Counted from the stretch's first letter, positions 40,047 to 49,556 are shown. The stretch: 64,000 nt of DNA from Bacillota bacterium (GCA_023410535.1 JAEYPR010000032.1:69025-133024); one strand, 5' to 3'. The notes: generated by a model not told the origin, from the sequence alone. Program-made: numbers and translations.

Positions 40047-41999
40047 ATGTCCAAAGCCAAAATGATGCAGTTCGGTACGTGGTCGGGTGTGTTCCTGGTT
40101 GTAATGTTGTTGATACTGGCGTACTACCCAATTCAAGCCGCCGTGTTGTTTAGCGAAGATTTTGAGGACGGCAACTTCAACGGTTGGAGTACTTCCGGCG
40201 GGTCCTGGTCGGTGGTGACCGACGGCACCAAAGTTGACAAACAGTCCAGCGTTTCCGCGAATGCTCACACCTACACCGGGACAGCGACCTGGTCCAATTA
40301 CACTGTAAAAGCCCGGGTGAAATTGCTCAGTTTTAACGGCACTGACCGTCCGGTCGGTCTCTGTGCCCGGTTTCAAAGCTCCAGTAATTTTTATGCCCTA
40401 ACCGTAAGCAATGCCAATAAATTGGAGATTCGCAAGAAGGCTAGCGGCAGTTTTACCACGTTGGCGTCGAAAGCTTATACGGCACAAACCGGGACTTGGT
40501 ATGACTTCAAGTTGGTGGTCAACGGCAGCAACATTACGGCCTATGTGAATGATGTTTTGGAATTGACCGCCAGTGATAGTTCCTTTGCAACCGGTAGAAT
40601 CGGTTTTATGACAGTTAACGCCAGCGCGGAGTTTGATGATGTCAGTGTGGAAGATATTAGCGCCGCCACCCCGACTCCAACTGCGACGGCGACCGCCACC
40701 CCGACCCCAACCGCAACTAGACCGGGGGATAATACGCCGACTCCAACCCCGACCCAGAACGTTGCCTCCGGTTATTATGTGGCTCCGTTCGGCAACGATA
40801 GCAATCCCGGCACCTTTGCCCAACCGTATTACAGTTTGGCCAAGGCAGTTGCGGTTGCGACGGCCGGTGACGCCATCTATCTCCGGGGCGGAACCTATAA
40901 CTATTCCGCGACGATTAACCTGAGCCAATCCGGAACGGCGTCCGCGCCAATCAGAATCTGGGCCTTCCCCGGCGAACTGCCGGTCTTGAATTACTCCAGT
41001 CAGCCGTATGGTGCCAATAACCGGGGCATCAATTTAACCGGTAGTTACTGGCATCTTAAAGGCTTAGAGATCTGTTACGCCGGTGACAATGGTCTTAAGA
41101 TTGAAGGGAATAACAACACGATTGAACAGTGCGTCTTTCATCATAACGGCGATTCTGGAGTGCAATTGGGATTCGGTCACACCACCGCTAACCCCGACGG
41201 TCAACTTTGCGCCAATAATTTGATTCTCAATTGTGATTCTTACCTCAACTTCGATTTTGACAACATGGGTAGTGATGCCGATGGTTTCGCTTGTAAGATG
41301 CATAACGGCAAAGGCAATGTCTTCCGGGGCTGCCGCTCCTGGCGGAACTCCGATGACGGCTGGGATCTCTTTGAGACCGATTGGCCGGTTATCATCGAAA
41401 ATTGCTGGACTTGGCATAACGGGGATAAAACCGACTTTGACGCCATCTATCTGGCAAAGATGGGTAAAACCATGAGTTCTTTCCAGGGCAACGGCAACGG
41501 TTTTAAGCTTGGCGGTAACGGTACCGGCGGTAGTTCCAAGGGAACCCATGAAGTCCGAAATTGCGTCTCATTTGATAACAACTTCAAGTCCAAAAAAGGG
41601 TTTGACCAAAACAGCCATAAGGGCGGAGTCATCCTGTATAACTGTACTGCGTTTGGAAACGGCTATAACTATATGTTTGAGGACTCCGCTTCATCCCCGG
41701 CGCAGAACATTTTCAAGAACAATGTCGCCTTTGCTTGTAAAGGTTCATTGGATCATGAGTTTAATTCCGGCGCGATTCTTGATCACAACAGTTGGGATTT
41801 GGCGGTCACTGCCGATAGCGCTGATTTCTTGAGTTTGAGCGAGGATCTGGCCAAAGCGGCCCGTCAAGCCGACGGTGGTTTGCCCAATAACGATTTTGCC
41901 AAATTGGCGGCAGGCAGCGATCTAATCGACAAAGGCGTCAATGTCGGACTGCCATACTTGGGAGCAGCGCCGGATTTGGGCGCGTTTGAACGGCAATAG
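40047..41999 (+). CDS. Secreted family 9 pectate lyase, tandem paralogue
   Basis: This 650-residue paralogue has the same architecture: signal peptide (about 1-31), LamG-like domain (FSEDFEDGNFNGWSTSGG...), Thr/Pro linker (about 207-235) and a PL9 beta-helix with the signature at about 408-443 (SDADGFACKMHNGKG, RGCRSWRNSDDGWDLF). It carries an insertion relative to the first copy near residue 470 (KTDFDAIYLAKMGKTMSS). GAGGAGG precedes the ATG. Base composition is even along its length. The two genes have their own terminators, so they are transcribed separately or read through in part. Confidence 0.88.
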   Translation: MSKAKMMQFGTWSGVFLVVMLLILAYYPIQAAVLFSEDFEDGNFNGWSTSGGSWSVVTDGTKVDKQSSVSANAHTYTGTATWSNYTVKARVKLLSFNGTDRPVGLCARFQSSSNFYALTVSNANKLEIRKKASGSFTTLASKAYTAQTGTWYDFKLVVNGSNITAYVNDVLELTASDSSFATGRIGFMTVNASAEFDDVSVEDISAATPTPTATATATPTPTATRPGDNTPTPTPTQNVASGYYVAPFGNDSNPGTFAQPYYSLAKAVAVATAGDAIYLRGGTYNYSATINLSQSGTASAPIRIWAFPGELPVLNYSSQPYGANNRGINLTGSYWHLKGLEICYAGDNGLKIEGNNNTIEQCVFHHNGDSGVQLGFGHTTANPDGQLCANNLILNCDSYLNFDFDNMGSDADGFACKMHNGKGNVFRGCRSWRNSDDGWDLFETDWPVIIENCWTWHNGDKTDFDAIYLAKMGKTMSSFQGNGNGFKLGGNGTGGSSKGTHEVRNCVSFDNNFKSKKGFDQNSHKGGVILYNCTAFGNGYNYMFEDSASSPAQNIFKNNVAFACKGSLDHEFNSGAILDHNSWDLAVTADSADFLSLSEDLAKAARQADGGLPNNDFAKLAAGSDLIDKGVNVGLPYLGAAPDLGAFERQ

Positions 42000-42015
42000 T
42001 TGAATGATTGGTTGA

Positions 42016-42066
42016 AGGGGCTGCCGCTAACTACCGTTTGGTAGTTTTGCGACAGCCCCTTTTTAT
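42016..42066 (+). terminator. Terminator after the second pectate lyase
   Basis: AGGGGCTG pairs with CAGCCCCT, with an internal CTACC..GGTAG stem, and TTTTTATT follows. Confidence 0.85.
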
Positions 42067-42192
42067 TATGGTAAAGTGCGATTGATGGCAGGAAAAGGTT
42101 GATCAAAGGCGAAGTGAACTTTGGAATACCGGGAAAAGGAGCCCCAATGAACTTGTTGGTGCAATTTTGGCATTAAGAAAGAAGATGTTGCG

Positions 42193-43263
42193 ATGGATAA
42201 GACTGCAATCACGGTTGCGACGTACGACAAAGTGGCTGTCAACTACGCCCGGAAGTTTATGGATTTGAGTCTCTATCGGGAGACGGTTGAGTATTTCGGT
42301 GATCGGATTGATCCCAAGGGGCGGGTGCTGGATTTGGCTTGCGGTCCCGGGAATATCGCCCAATTTTTATTGAATCGAAGCCCGGAACTGAAATGGACCG
42401 GGTTGGACCTCTCGACAGAGATGATCAAAATCGCCCGTGCTGCGCTGCCGCAAGCCGAGTTTTTGGTTCGGGACATCCGGACCCCGGGTTATCCGGCGTT
42501 TTTTTTTGAGGCGGTGGTAGCTTCGTTCGCCTTGCCTTATCTCGACGATCGCGAGGCGCTGGATTTCATCGCCACGATCGGACGCATCGTTAAGCCGGAC
42601 GGATTGATCTATCTTAGTTGCATGGAGGGGAAAGAGAGCCGGTATGAAACTGCCAGTTTCAGCGCAGGCAATCTGATTTATCTCAACTATTTTAGCGAGG
42701 TTTTTCTGCGGGAGGCCTTTGCGACGAACGGATTGGAGATTGTCAAACTGTTCAAACAAGATTATCCCGAACCGGACGGCTCAGTGACCCTGGATTTGGT
42801 CTTCATTTTACGGAAAAAAACGATCGTTGAGGATGTGGCCGTTGATTACCTGGTCTTCACCGCGGCAGATTGCCGGGAAACACTCGAATTTTGGTCCGTT
42901 GTTCCCGGATTGAAACTGTGGCCGGAAGGGGAGGATTCGCCGGAGGCGATCAAGCATTTTATCAATCGTAATCCCGGCTTGAGCTTTATCGCCCGTCAAA
43001 ACGGCAGAATCGTTGGGGCGCTGCTTTGCGGCCATGATGGACGCCGCGGCTCAATTTACCACCTGGCGGTTGCGCCCCAAGCTCGATTCCGGGGAATCGG
43101 CAAGCAACTGCTCGAACTCTCCTTGGAACAATTGCGTCAGTCCGGGATTCGGAAATGTCGTTTGTTTGTTTTAGAAGGAAACCGGACCGCCGAATTATTT
43201 TATCACAAACTGGGGTGGCAAGCGGAGTCGGCAGCCCGGCCGTACGCCAAATCACTGTTTTAA
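42193..43263 (+). CDS. Methyltransferase-GNAT acetyltransferase fusion protein
   Basis: This 356-residue protein joins two enzymes. Residues 1-210 are a class I SAM methyltransferase with motif I VLDLACGPGNIAQFLL, an acidic motif II (WTGLDLSTEMIKIA) and a FALPYLDD segment after strand 4. Residues 215-356 are a GNAT domain with the acetyl-CoA loop APQARFRGIGKQLLELSLE and the C-terminal NRTAELFYHKLGWQ. The junction is in frame without a stop, so it is a genuine fusion. The substrate is unknown. The RBS before the ATG is weak (AAAGAAG). Confidence 0.85.
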   Translation: MDKTAITVATYDKVAVNYARKFMDLSLYRETVEYFGDRIDPKGRVLDLACGPGNIAQFLLNRSPELKWTGLDLSTEMIKIARAALPQAEFLVRDIRTPGYPAFFFEAVVASFALPYLDDREALDFIATIGRIVKPDGLIYLSCMEGKESRYETASFSAGNLIYLNYFSEVFLREAFATNGLEIVKLFKQDYPEPDGSVTLDLVFILRKKTIVEDVAVDYLVFTAADCRETLEFWSVVPGLKLWPEGEDSPEAIKHFINRNPGLSFIARQNGRIVGALLCGHDGRRGSIYHLAVAPQARFRGIGKQLLELSLEQLRQSGIRKCRLFVLEGNRTAELFYHKLGWQAESAARPYAKSLF

Positions 43264-43314
43264 GCGGGAAACCGCGTTGCTCCGGGGAACTACGGCGAAG
43301 CAACGGATTTTCGA

Positions 43315-44625
43315 TCAGCGCAGCGCGATAATGCCGTTACCCTGGTAGGCCGTTTCCGTAGTCTCGCGAACTTCTTGCATCGCGGCGATCACCTTGCTCC
43401 AAGCTGTTTTAGTCTCGTCAAACATCGCAAAATGTTTCGTGACGTTGCGATGGTACAGGTCTAGTTGTTCCGGGATGAGCGCAAAATCGTTGTTGTGAAA
43501 ATATTCGCAGAATCGAGGAATTACCATGGTTAGTTTTGCTTTGATCTCTGTGATCGCTTCCCGATAGCCTTCCCGGTTTTGCAGGTACAACAAGAGCGGT
43601 TTGTATCGGACCCAGCCGATGCAGGCTTTTAAAAAGCGATTGATGATCTGAGGCGCATCGGGACTGTTCGCTACCTTGATTGGCTGGAGTGAATTGGGAA
43701 GAACGCCATGCAATAGATGGGTATAACTCAAAAATCCGTCGTGGAAGGTATAACACGGCACTTTTAATACTCTAGCCTGCGAAAGACAAGTGCTCAGAAA
43801 GGTGTCTTCGCCACGGGCACCGGGAGGATTATAAAAAGGCGCCAGTTTTTCGAGGCGTTTGAGATTAAAACAAAGGTTTGAACCGGAGATGAATTTGGCG
43901 CCGTTATGTTCGAGTACCTCATGGACTTGAGGATTGGCCAATAATTGGCTATCGGCCAAACTGACGCCGCCGTTTTTCATCTTTTCGCGGATTGAGTCCC
44001 AACTGAGAATATCGTTGCTGATGGCTTCGATAAATGTCTTGAAAATATTTTCGGAAATAATCTGGTCGAACGCTAAATGGGGAATCGGGGAGATATAACC
44101 GCAGTGATGACCGTGAGTGACATCGGCGTCGCCAATATACTTTAAGTGGCTAGTAACAATGTTTTGACCTTTCCAATGGAGGGTTCCCTCGGGGGTTTGG
44201 ACCGGTGCGACCGGATACTCGTCATCATCGATGAAGATTAGATAATCAATGGAGTTTTTGAGGGCATAATACATCACAATATTGCGTTTCTTGCCATAAC
44301 CGTCGCCAAATAGTAGCTCTGCTTCAGCTTTGTCGAGGATCCCCCGGCGGATCAGCTCCTGTTTTTCCGCCGCAGTCTTGGTGTCATCGATAAAACTAAC
44401 ACTATCAAGCATTTGGCTGACTTCGGGATCGATATTTCGGTAATCGCTCGGTTTCGTCTGGGAGTATTTTAGATCATAAGCGACCAGCAGATGCAAGGAA
44501 ATGTCCTGGTTTGAAACGAGACCGGTCTCATGCCAGTTGTTTGCATATGTTTTGATGAGATTTCGAAAGTTTTTGCGGCCGGTCACAAAACCGATTCCAA
44601 TTTTGATTTGGTTCTTTGCTCTCAT
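43315..44625 (-). CDS. GT-A-fold glycosyltransferase-like protein
   Basis: This 436-residue soluble protein has a nucleotide-sugar-transferase-like pattern: IGIGFVTGRKNF at the N-terminus, a DxD-type motif in YLIFIDDDEYPVAP (about residues 138-151), a downstream GARGEDTFLS acidic motif, and a helical C-terminal part. It is not a close match to any family I can name. The ATG at 44625 follows AGAAGGAG. A c-di-AMP riboswitch lies upstream, which links it to cell envelope or osmotic control. It converges with the fusion gene at 42193-43263. Confidence 0.7.
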   Translation of the reverse strand: MRAKNQIKIGIGFVTGRKNFRNLIKTYANNWHETGLVSNQDISLHLLVAYDLKYSQTKPSDYRNIDPEVSQMLDSVSFIDDTKTAAEKQELIRRGILDKAEAELLFGDGYGKKRNIVMYYALKNSIDYLIFIDDDEYPVAPVQTPEGTLHWKGQNIVTSHLKYIGDADVTHGHHCGYISPIPHLAFDQIISENIFKTFIEAISNDILSWDSIREKMKNGGVSLADSQLLANPQVHEVLEHNGAKFISGSNLCFNLKRLEKLAPFYNPPGARGEDTFLSTCLSQARVLKVPCYTFHDGFLSYTHLLHGVLPNSLQPIKVANSPDAPQIINRFLKACIGWVRYKPLLLYLQNREGYREAITEIKAKLTMVIPRFCEYFHNNDFALIPEQLDLYHRNVTKHFAMFDETKTAWSKVIAAMQEVRETTETAYQGNGIIALR

Positions 44626-44682
44626 GATACCACTCCTTCTAGAATTTAGATTTGGTTGTCCGCAGTTTGTAAAACAGAAAAT

Positions 44683-44925
44683 AAAAAACCATGGAGGAAC
44701 CATGGTTTTTTAAATGTTTTCAATGTAAGGGATCTCATAATTACTATGAAGGAATACATCAATAATCAATTAAATTATGTTATACCCTCAGCAAGACAAA
44801 ACCATATCCCCTCTTACAACGCTTGCGAAGTTAGCTGACGGATTCGGGTCGAAGAGTAACCCTACACTTACGTGATTCACCCCAAAATTGGTTCCTCCGT
44901 TCTCCGGTTGGAGATTAAGCGTATC
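44683..44925 (-). promoter_or_regulatory. c-di-AMP (ydaO-type) riboswitch of the glycosyltransferase-like gene
   Basis: On the minus strand: GGAGGAACCAATTTTGGGG then TGAATCACG, GTGTAGGGTTACTC, and CGAATCCGTCAGCTAAC then TTCGCAAGCG, the hallmarks of the ydaO class (aptamer about 44925-44805). A terminator (44713-44683: AAAAAACCATGG-TTCCT-CCATGGTTTTTT) follows about 90 nt later. The linker between is AT-rich and longer than in the dapB copy. Confidence 0.92.
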
Positions 44926-45362
44926 GGAAGATAAGTTTATTCAGTTGAGTAAAGTAATCAATCACCTCTAAAAATGATCAAGTGTCAGATTATCCTGATT
45001 AATTTTGTATTATATATTGGTTTGATAAAGCTGTCAAATCGACTGTCAACCAATCTAACGCTGAAAAAGCGCCAGTGGGTTTACACGGTTTTTAACCGTG
45101 ATAAGCGGTTGAAGTTGTGTTTTAAGCGCTCCGAGAGGGCTTCTTATCAATATGTTTATTCGAATTTCCGGTGAATATTCCAAGAAACTCGCAAACGAGA
45201 GAATAGGCTAATTTGTTTAAGCACGGTAACGTTTGAGAGAGGTGACGTCTGTTTTGTTACATTTCATTTAAATTTATAGTAATTTGTAAAGAATATTGAA
45301 TTTGCGTCGAAATATTATACAATTATCTTGATTGGGATTATTACATCAAGGAGGTTTTCCCT
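44926..45362. other. Intergenic region between riboswitch and iolB
   Basis: The region contains a CACGG-TTTTTAA-CCGTG hairpin near 45083-45099 and a possible iolB promoter TTGAAT (45296-45301), 16 bp, TACAAT (45318-45323). A 66-codon frame at 44974-45174 lacks a ribosome binding site and is not believed to be a gene. Confidence 0.4.
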
Positions 45363-46178
45363 GTGCCGTACTTTTATAAGTATCAGAAGAAATTTGGCTA
45401 CTCCGAGGTTATCGGTGAGGGCGCTGAGCTACAACTGATTCGGTTTGGTTTGGTTCATTTGAACGCCGAGGAATCCATCGTTTTGAACTCCGGTGAGTAT
45501 GAGATTGGCTTGGTTCTCTTATCGGGTCAATGCGACATCGTCTGCGAAGGTGAACGTTTTGCGGGTCTGTCTCGGAAAAATGTTTTCGCCAGTAAGCCGG
45601 TTTCGGTCTATATCCCCCGCGATTCCAAATATGAGGTGAAGGCGCTCGGCCACGGCAGCGTGGAAATCGCTGTTTGCAAAGTCAAAGCCGAACGGAAATT
45701 CAAACCGTTTTTGGTCCTTCCGGAAGAGACCATTACCCAGCACCGGGGCCAATTGAATTGGCAACGGGATGTAATTGACATCTTTACCACCAACACCGAA
45801 GGCCGGGTCGACAAAATTGTCTTGGGAGAGACCTATGCTTACCCGGGACAATGGTCGGGTTACCCACCCCACAAGCATGATCAAGATAAACAACCGCATG
45901 AAGTGGCAATGGAAGAAGTTTATCATTTTAAAGTCAGTCCCGCCCAAGGTTTTGGGATTCAGGTGATGTATACCGAAGATCGCGTTATGGATGCGAGCTA
46001 TATCGTCCGTAGCGGCGATACTGTCGCTATCCCCCATGGTTATCATCCGGTAGCCGCCGCTCCCGGGTATCAAGTTTATTACTTATGGATCATGGCTGGC
46101 CGCTCCGGACGGGCCCTAACCCCCAATGACGACCCGAAACACGAATGGCTCAAAGCGGTAGAAGCGATGATGAAGTAA
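45363..46178 (+). CDS. iolB: 5-deoxy-glucuronate isomerase
   Basis: This 271-residue bicupin enzyme isomerises 5-deoxy-glucuronate in inositol catabolism. The identifying blocks are WSGYPPHKHDQD (metal His pair), MEEVYHFKVSPAQGFGIQVMYTED, and SGDTVAIPHGYHPVAAAPGYQVYYLWIMAG, with the NDDPKHEWL end. These fit IolB rather than KduI. GTG start behind AAGGAGG. No other iol gene is in the window, so the gene is isolated here and its substrate could be a related uronate. Confidence 0.88.
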   Translation: MPYFYKYQKKFGYSEVIGEGAELQLIRFGLVHLNAEESIVLNSGEYEIGLVLLSGQCDIVCEGERFAGLSRKNVFASKPVSVYIPRDSKYEVKALGHGSVEIAVCKVKAERKFKPFLVLPEETITQHRGQLNWQRDVIDIFTTNTEGRVDKIVLGETYAYPGQWSGYPPHKHDQDKQPHEVAMEEVYHFKVSPAQGFGIQVMYTEDRVMDASYIVRSGDTVAIPHGYHPVAAAPGYQVYYLWIMAGRSGRALTPNDDPKHEWLKAVEAMMK

Positions 46179-46190
46179 CGACATAAACTT

Positions 46191-46220
46191 GGGGCGGCTT
46201 AGATGCCGCCTCTTTTTTTT
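46191..46220 (+). terminator. Terminator after iolB
   Basis: GGGGCGGC pairs with GCCGCCTC, followed by eight T. Confidence 0.88.
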
Positions 46221-46435
46221 AACCTGTTTGTAATAGGACTAATTTTCAAAACCAAGAATATATATTCAACAATTATTTATAAATAGTCATTTATTCACGG
46301 TCTCTGTTGCGGAGTTGTCCTGATTTTTGGGGGAATGTATTTCCATATAACAATGTATACAGGATTCATTGCGTTGGAAAAGAGGAAACGCGAGACGGCA
46401 GTGGAATATTATGAGAAATTTGAAGATGGCTGGTG

Positions 46436-47827
46436 ATGGAAATGATCGAATTCAGTAAGCGCAGTAATACGTTGGAACAGACTGAGTACATTTATACGCT
46501 TCAGGATATCCCTGAACCGCATTTATATCGTCATCTGTTCAACTACGAAGAGGCCCCGAAGGTATCCTTTAACCATCGGCACGTGCCGATGCGACCGCCG
46601 GAGGAGATCTTTATTACCGATTCGACGTTCCGCGACGGCCAACAAGCGCGGGAGCCGTATACGGTTCAACAAATTGTTGATCTTTATAAATTTTTACACC
46701 GTTTGGCCGGACCGAAAGGGATCATCCGTCAGACGGAGTTTTTCCTGTACAGCAAGAAAGATAAAGAGGCCGTTACCCGTTGTATGGAATTGGGTTACCG
46801 TTTTCCGGAGATTACCAGTTGGATCCGGGCGGTAAAAGAAGATTTTTATCTGGTCAAGGAGATGGGTTTAAAAGAGACCGGAATTTTGGCCAGTTGCTCT
46901 GATTATCATATTTTTAAAAAGTTGAAGATGAGTCGGAAGCAAGCGATGGAACAATTCCTGTCCATCGTCAAGAGCGCTTTGGAAATCGGCGTGGTGCCCC
47001 GGATTCATCTGGAGGATATTACCCGGGCCGACTTTTATGGTTTTGTGGTTCCCTTTGTTTTGGAGCTGATGAAACTGCAAGCCGAGAGTAAGATCCCAAT
47101 TAAAGTACGGGCTTGCGATACGTTGGGGTTCGGCGTCGGATATCCCGGCGTAGCGCTTCCGCGGAGCGTTCCCGGAATCATCTACGGGCTTTGGCATCAT
47201 GCCGGAGTCCCCAGTGAACAGATGGAATGGCACGGTCATAATGACTTTTATAAAGCAGTTTCGAATGCCGGGACTGCTTGGCTTTATGGTTGTTCCGGCG
47301 TGAATACCACCTTGCTTGGCATCGGCGAGCGGACCGGTAACTGTCCGTTGGAGGCGATGGTTTTCGAATACGCTTCGCTTCGCGGCACGTTGGATGGGAT
47401 GGAGCCGACCGTAATTACCGAGATTGCCGAGTATTACAACCGCGAGATCGGTTATACCATTCCACCGATGACTCCCTTGGTTGGCCGGGAGTTTAACTTC
47501 ACCCGTTCGGGAATCCATGCCGATGGATTGCTGAAGGATGAGGAGATTTACAATATCTTTAATACCGAAAAACTGCTCAATCGCAAGGTGGTCGTTGCGG
47601 TCAATGAACATTCGGGAGCTGCCGGGATCGCGCATTGGGTGAACAGCTATTTCAACCTGCGCGAGGAGCGGAAGCTTGAAAAACGCGATCCACGGCTATT
47701 AAAGATCAAAGAATGGGTCGATCTGCAATACGGCGGTGGCCGTAACACAGTGATCGGCGACCACGAGTTGATCGAGTTCATCCAAGCCGAACTGCCTGAC
47801 CTTTGGCAGGAAGTCAATCGTCGCTAA
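46436..47827 (+). CDS. HMGL-like synthase, Re-citrate/homocitrate synthase type
   Basis: This enzyme of about 463 residues belongs to the DRE-TIM family that condenses acetyl-CoA with 2-oxoacids (isopropylmalate, homocitrate and Re-citrate synthases). The metal motif is ITDSTFRDGQQAREPYT (about 65-81), with HLEDITRADFYGFV, VRACDTLGFGVGYPG, EWHGHNDFYKAV (the HxH metal site) and GIGERTGNCPLEAM. The length and the N-terminal arm resemble the Re-citrate synthases of anaerobic Clostridia, but substrate choice among 2-oxoacids cannot be decided by eye. Start choice between GTG 46433, ATG 46436 and ATG 46442 is uncertain because the ribosome binding site is poor. It is monocistronic. Confidence 0.75.
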   Translation: MEMIEFSKRSNTLEQTEYIYTLQDIPEPHLYRHLFNYEEAPKVSFNHRHVPMRPPEEIFITDSTFRDGQQAREPYTVQQIVDLYKFLHRLAGPKGIIRQTEFFLYSKKDKEAVTRCMELGYRFPEITSWIRAVKEDFYLVKEMGLKETGILASCSDYHIFKKLKMSRKQAMEQFLSIVKSALEIGVVPRIHLEDITRADFYGFVVPFVLELMKLQAESKIPIKVRACDTLGFGVGYPGVALPRSVPGIIYGLWHHAGVPSEQMEWHGHNDFYKAVSNAGTAWLYGCSGVNTTLLGIGERTGNCPLEAMVFEYASLRGTLDGMEPTVITEIAEYYNREIGYTIPPMTPLVGREFNFTRSGIHADGLLKDEEIYNIFNTEKLLNRKVVVAVNEHSGAAGIAHWVNSYFNLREERKLEKRDPRLLKIKEWVDLQYGGGRNTVIGDHELIEFIQAELPDLWQEVNRR

Positions 47828-47851
47828 TCAATGAATGGTTAACAAACCGTG

Positions 47852-47882
47852 AAACCGCTCCGGCAGGAGCGGTTTTTCTTTT
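47852..47882 (+). terminator. Terminator after the synthase gene
   Basis: AAACCGCTCC-GGCA-GGAGCGGTTT followed by TTCTTTTT. Confidence 0.9.
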
Positions 47883-47917
47883 TGTATGAATTCCAGCAAA
47901 TTGGATATGCTACGACT

Positions 47918-48625
47918 ATGAAACAAATAAAATATTTGATAATTTTGGTAATGGCCCTATGCTGGACGCAACCGGTTTTGGCGGCGGAAGGAGTCTCCTT
48001 TTATAGCAGCGGAACATTAGGATATGTGCTTATCAACAATCAACCGGTGTTGGAGATTAGCCATGCTTATCAAGGGGTAAGCGTAGCCGACCGGGTCAGG
48101 ATTGTGGCTAACCGGTTGCGAAACATTTTGGAGACGGGTGATTTTCTGGCGGAAGAATTGCAGGTTGTTACGGCCCGGCAACGGGTTAGCCTAAATTATC
48201 GCGGGCAATTGCTAGTGATTGCCGATGCGATGAGCGCCTACCGGAAACACCGAACTCCCGAGGCGCTCGCTTTGGAATGGAAACAGCAATTGATCGAAGC
48301 GGCAGCGGCCTTTAGCCACCCGTATACTGTGGTCGAGCAAGCAGTGGGGTTAGCCTCTTGGTACGGCAGGGAGTTTCGGGGCCGCCGGACGGCCTGCGGC
48401 GAACGTTTTGACGAAACCAGGTATACTGCGGCGCATCGCTGGTTACCCTTTGGGACGCGGGTCCGGGTCACCAATTTGATAAATAACCGTTCGGTGATTG
48501 TCGTAGTGAACGATAGGGGGCCGTGGGTCCAACGCCGCTTGATTGACCTGTCCTGGGCCGCCGCCCGGGCAATCGGTCTGACCGGAGTCGCCCGAATTAA
48601 GCTGGAGGTTCTAAAAAATACCTGA
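47918..48625 (+). CDS. Exported RlpA-like double-psi beta-barrel protein
   Basis: This 235-residue protein has a signal peptide (about 1-23, IKYLIILVMALCWTQPVLA), an unassigned middle region (about 25-140) and a C-terminal RlpA-like double-psi beta-barrel (about 147-232). The latter has ASWYGREFRGRRTACGERFDE, HRWLPFGTRVRVTNL, VVVNDRGPWVQRRLIDLSWAAARAIG. RlpA proteins bind or cleave denuded peptidoglycan glycans. The Asp and Tyr/His residues of the lytic site are present. A longer frame overlaps the upstream terminator; the ATG at 47918 gives the signal peptide but has a weak binding site. The next gene follows by 12 bp. Confidence 0.85.
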   Translation: MKQIKYLIILVMALCWTQPVLAAEGVSFYSSGTLGYVLINNQPVLEISHAYQGVSVADRVRIVANRLRNILETGDFLAEELQVVTARQRVSLNYRGQLLVIADAMSAYRKHRTPEALALEWKQQLIEAAAAFSHPYTVVEQAVGLASWYGREFRGRRTACGERFDETRYTAAHRWLPFGTRVRVTNLINNRSVIVVVNDRGPWVQRRLIDLSWAAARAIGLTGVARIKLEVLKNT

Positions 48626-48637
48626 GGAAGGCGTGTC

Positions 48638-49525
48638 ATGAAACAAACAATTGGCTGGATATTAGCAATTGGAATAATTTTGGCGGGTGCGACGGCAGGA
48701 TTGGCGGAGGTGCCGCAAGTGATTGCTTATGGCAATGATTTGACCCTGGCCGAACGGACGCAGATCGCCAAAGATTTTCCTATCCCGGCCGGGGTGAAAC
48801 TGGAAGAGATTAAAGTCGTCACTGTAACTAACGAGGAGGAATGGAGTTTATTGCGGGGCTTGGTCCCCGATGCGCAGATCGGCGCCAAAGCGCTCTCTTC
48901 GGTCTATATTGAAAAATTGGAGTCCGGAGCCGGTGTGAAAGTAGACACTAAAAACATTACGTTCATCACGCCGCGGATTTATGCCAATGCCTTGGTCACA
49001 GCCGGGGTGACCGATGCCAAGGTTTACGCCACAGCGCCGGTCGGCGTCTCCGGCACTGCCGCTTTAGTGGGAATCTTCAAGTCATTTACGGAGTTGACCG
49101 GAAAAACTTTGACCGCAACGGTGCAACGGACCGCCGCCGAAGAGTTGATCACTACCGGTAACCTCGGTGAAAAAGTAGGGAAAGAACGCGCCGCGGTATT
49201 GGTGGAACGAACTAAAGAACGGGTGGTTGAAAAGCCAACCGTAACCAAAGAAGAAGTCACGAAGATCATTGAACAGTCAGCCAAAGAGCAGGATATCAAA
49301 CTCTCGCAGGAAGAAAAAGAAGAGTTGGCCCAATTGATGCTGAAAGTCAAACAACTCAATATTGATCTGGGAACGTTGCAAAAGCAATTGAAGAACTATA
49401 CCGAAAGTTCCCCACCGCCGTCCCAAACCGAAAAGCCTAAATCCTTCTTGGCGCGGTTGATCGAATTTTTCCAGAACTTGTTTAACCAACTCACCTCGTT
49501 TGTTGGTCGAATTTTACGGCATTGA
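48638..49525 (+). CDS. Exported DUF1002 (YpuA-like) protein
   Basis: This 295-residue exported protein has a signal peptide (about 1-23, ILAIGIILAGATAGLA) and the DUF1002 body, including NDLTLAERTQIAKDFP, SSVYIEKLESGAGVKV and VTAGVTDAKVYATAPVGVSGTAALVGIFKSFTELTG. A charged helical region (about 195-255) and a hydrophobic C-terminal stretch (FLARLIEFFQNLFNQLTSF) follow. Function is unknown in the family. It forms an operon with the RlpA-like gene. Confidence 0.85.
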   Translation: MKQTIGWILAIGIILAGATAGLAEVPQVIAYGNDLTLAERTQIAKDFPIPAGVKLEEIKVVTVTNEEEWSLLRGLVPDAQIGAKALSSVYIEKLESGAGVKVDTKNITFITPRIYANALVTAGVTDAKVYATAPVGVSGTAALVGIFKSFTELTGKTLTATVQRTAAEELITTGNLGEKVGKERAAVLVERTKERVVEKPTVTKEEVTKIIEQSAKEQDIKLSQEEKEELAQLMLKVKQLNIDLGTLQKQLKNYTESSPPPSQTEKPKSFLARLIEFFQNLFNQLTSFVGRILRH

Positions 49526-49556
49526 TTTGGTAACGGGAAAGGACTTGAAAGTAGAA

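Noticed and set aside
44974..45174. 66-codon ORF downstream of the second riboswitch region
   Set aside because: It starts without a ribosome binding site in AT-rich intergenic sequence and resembles no family.
45363..46178. KduI (5-keto-4-deoxyuronate isomerase)
   Set aside because: The PPHKHD, GFGIQVMYTED and GYHPVAAAPGYQVYYLWIMAG blocks fit IolB; the KduI metal-site pattern is not present.
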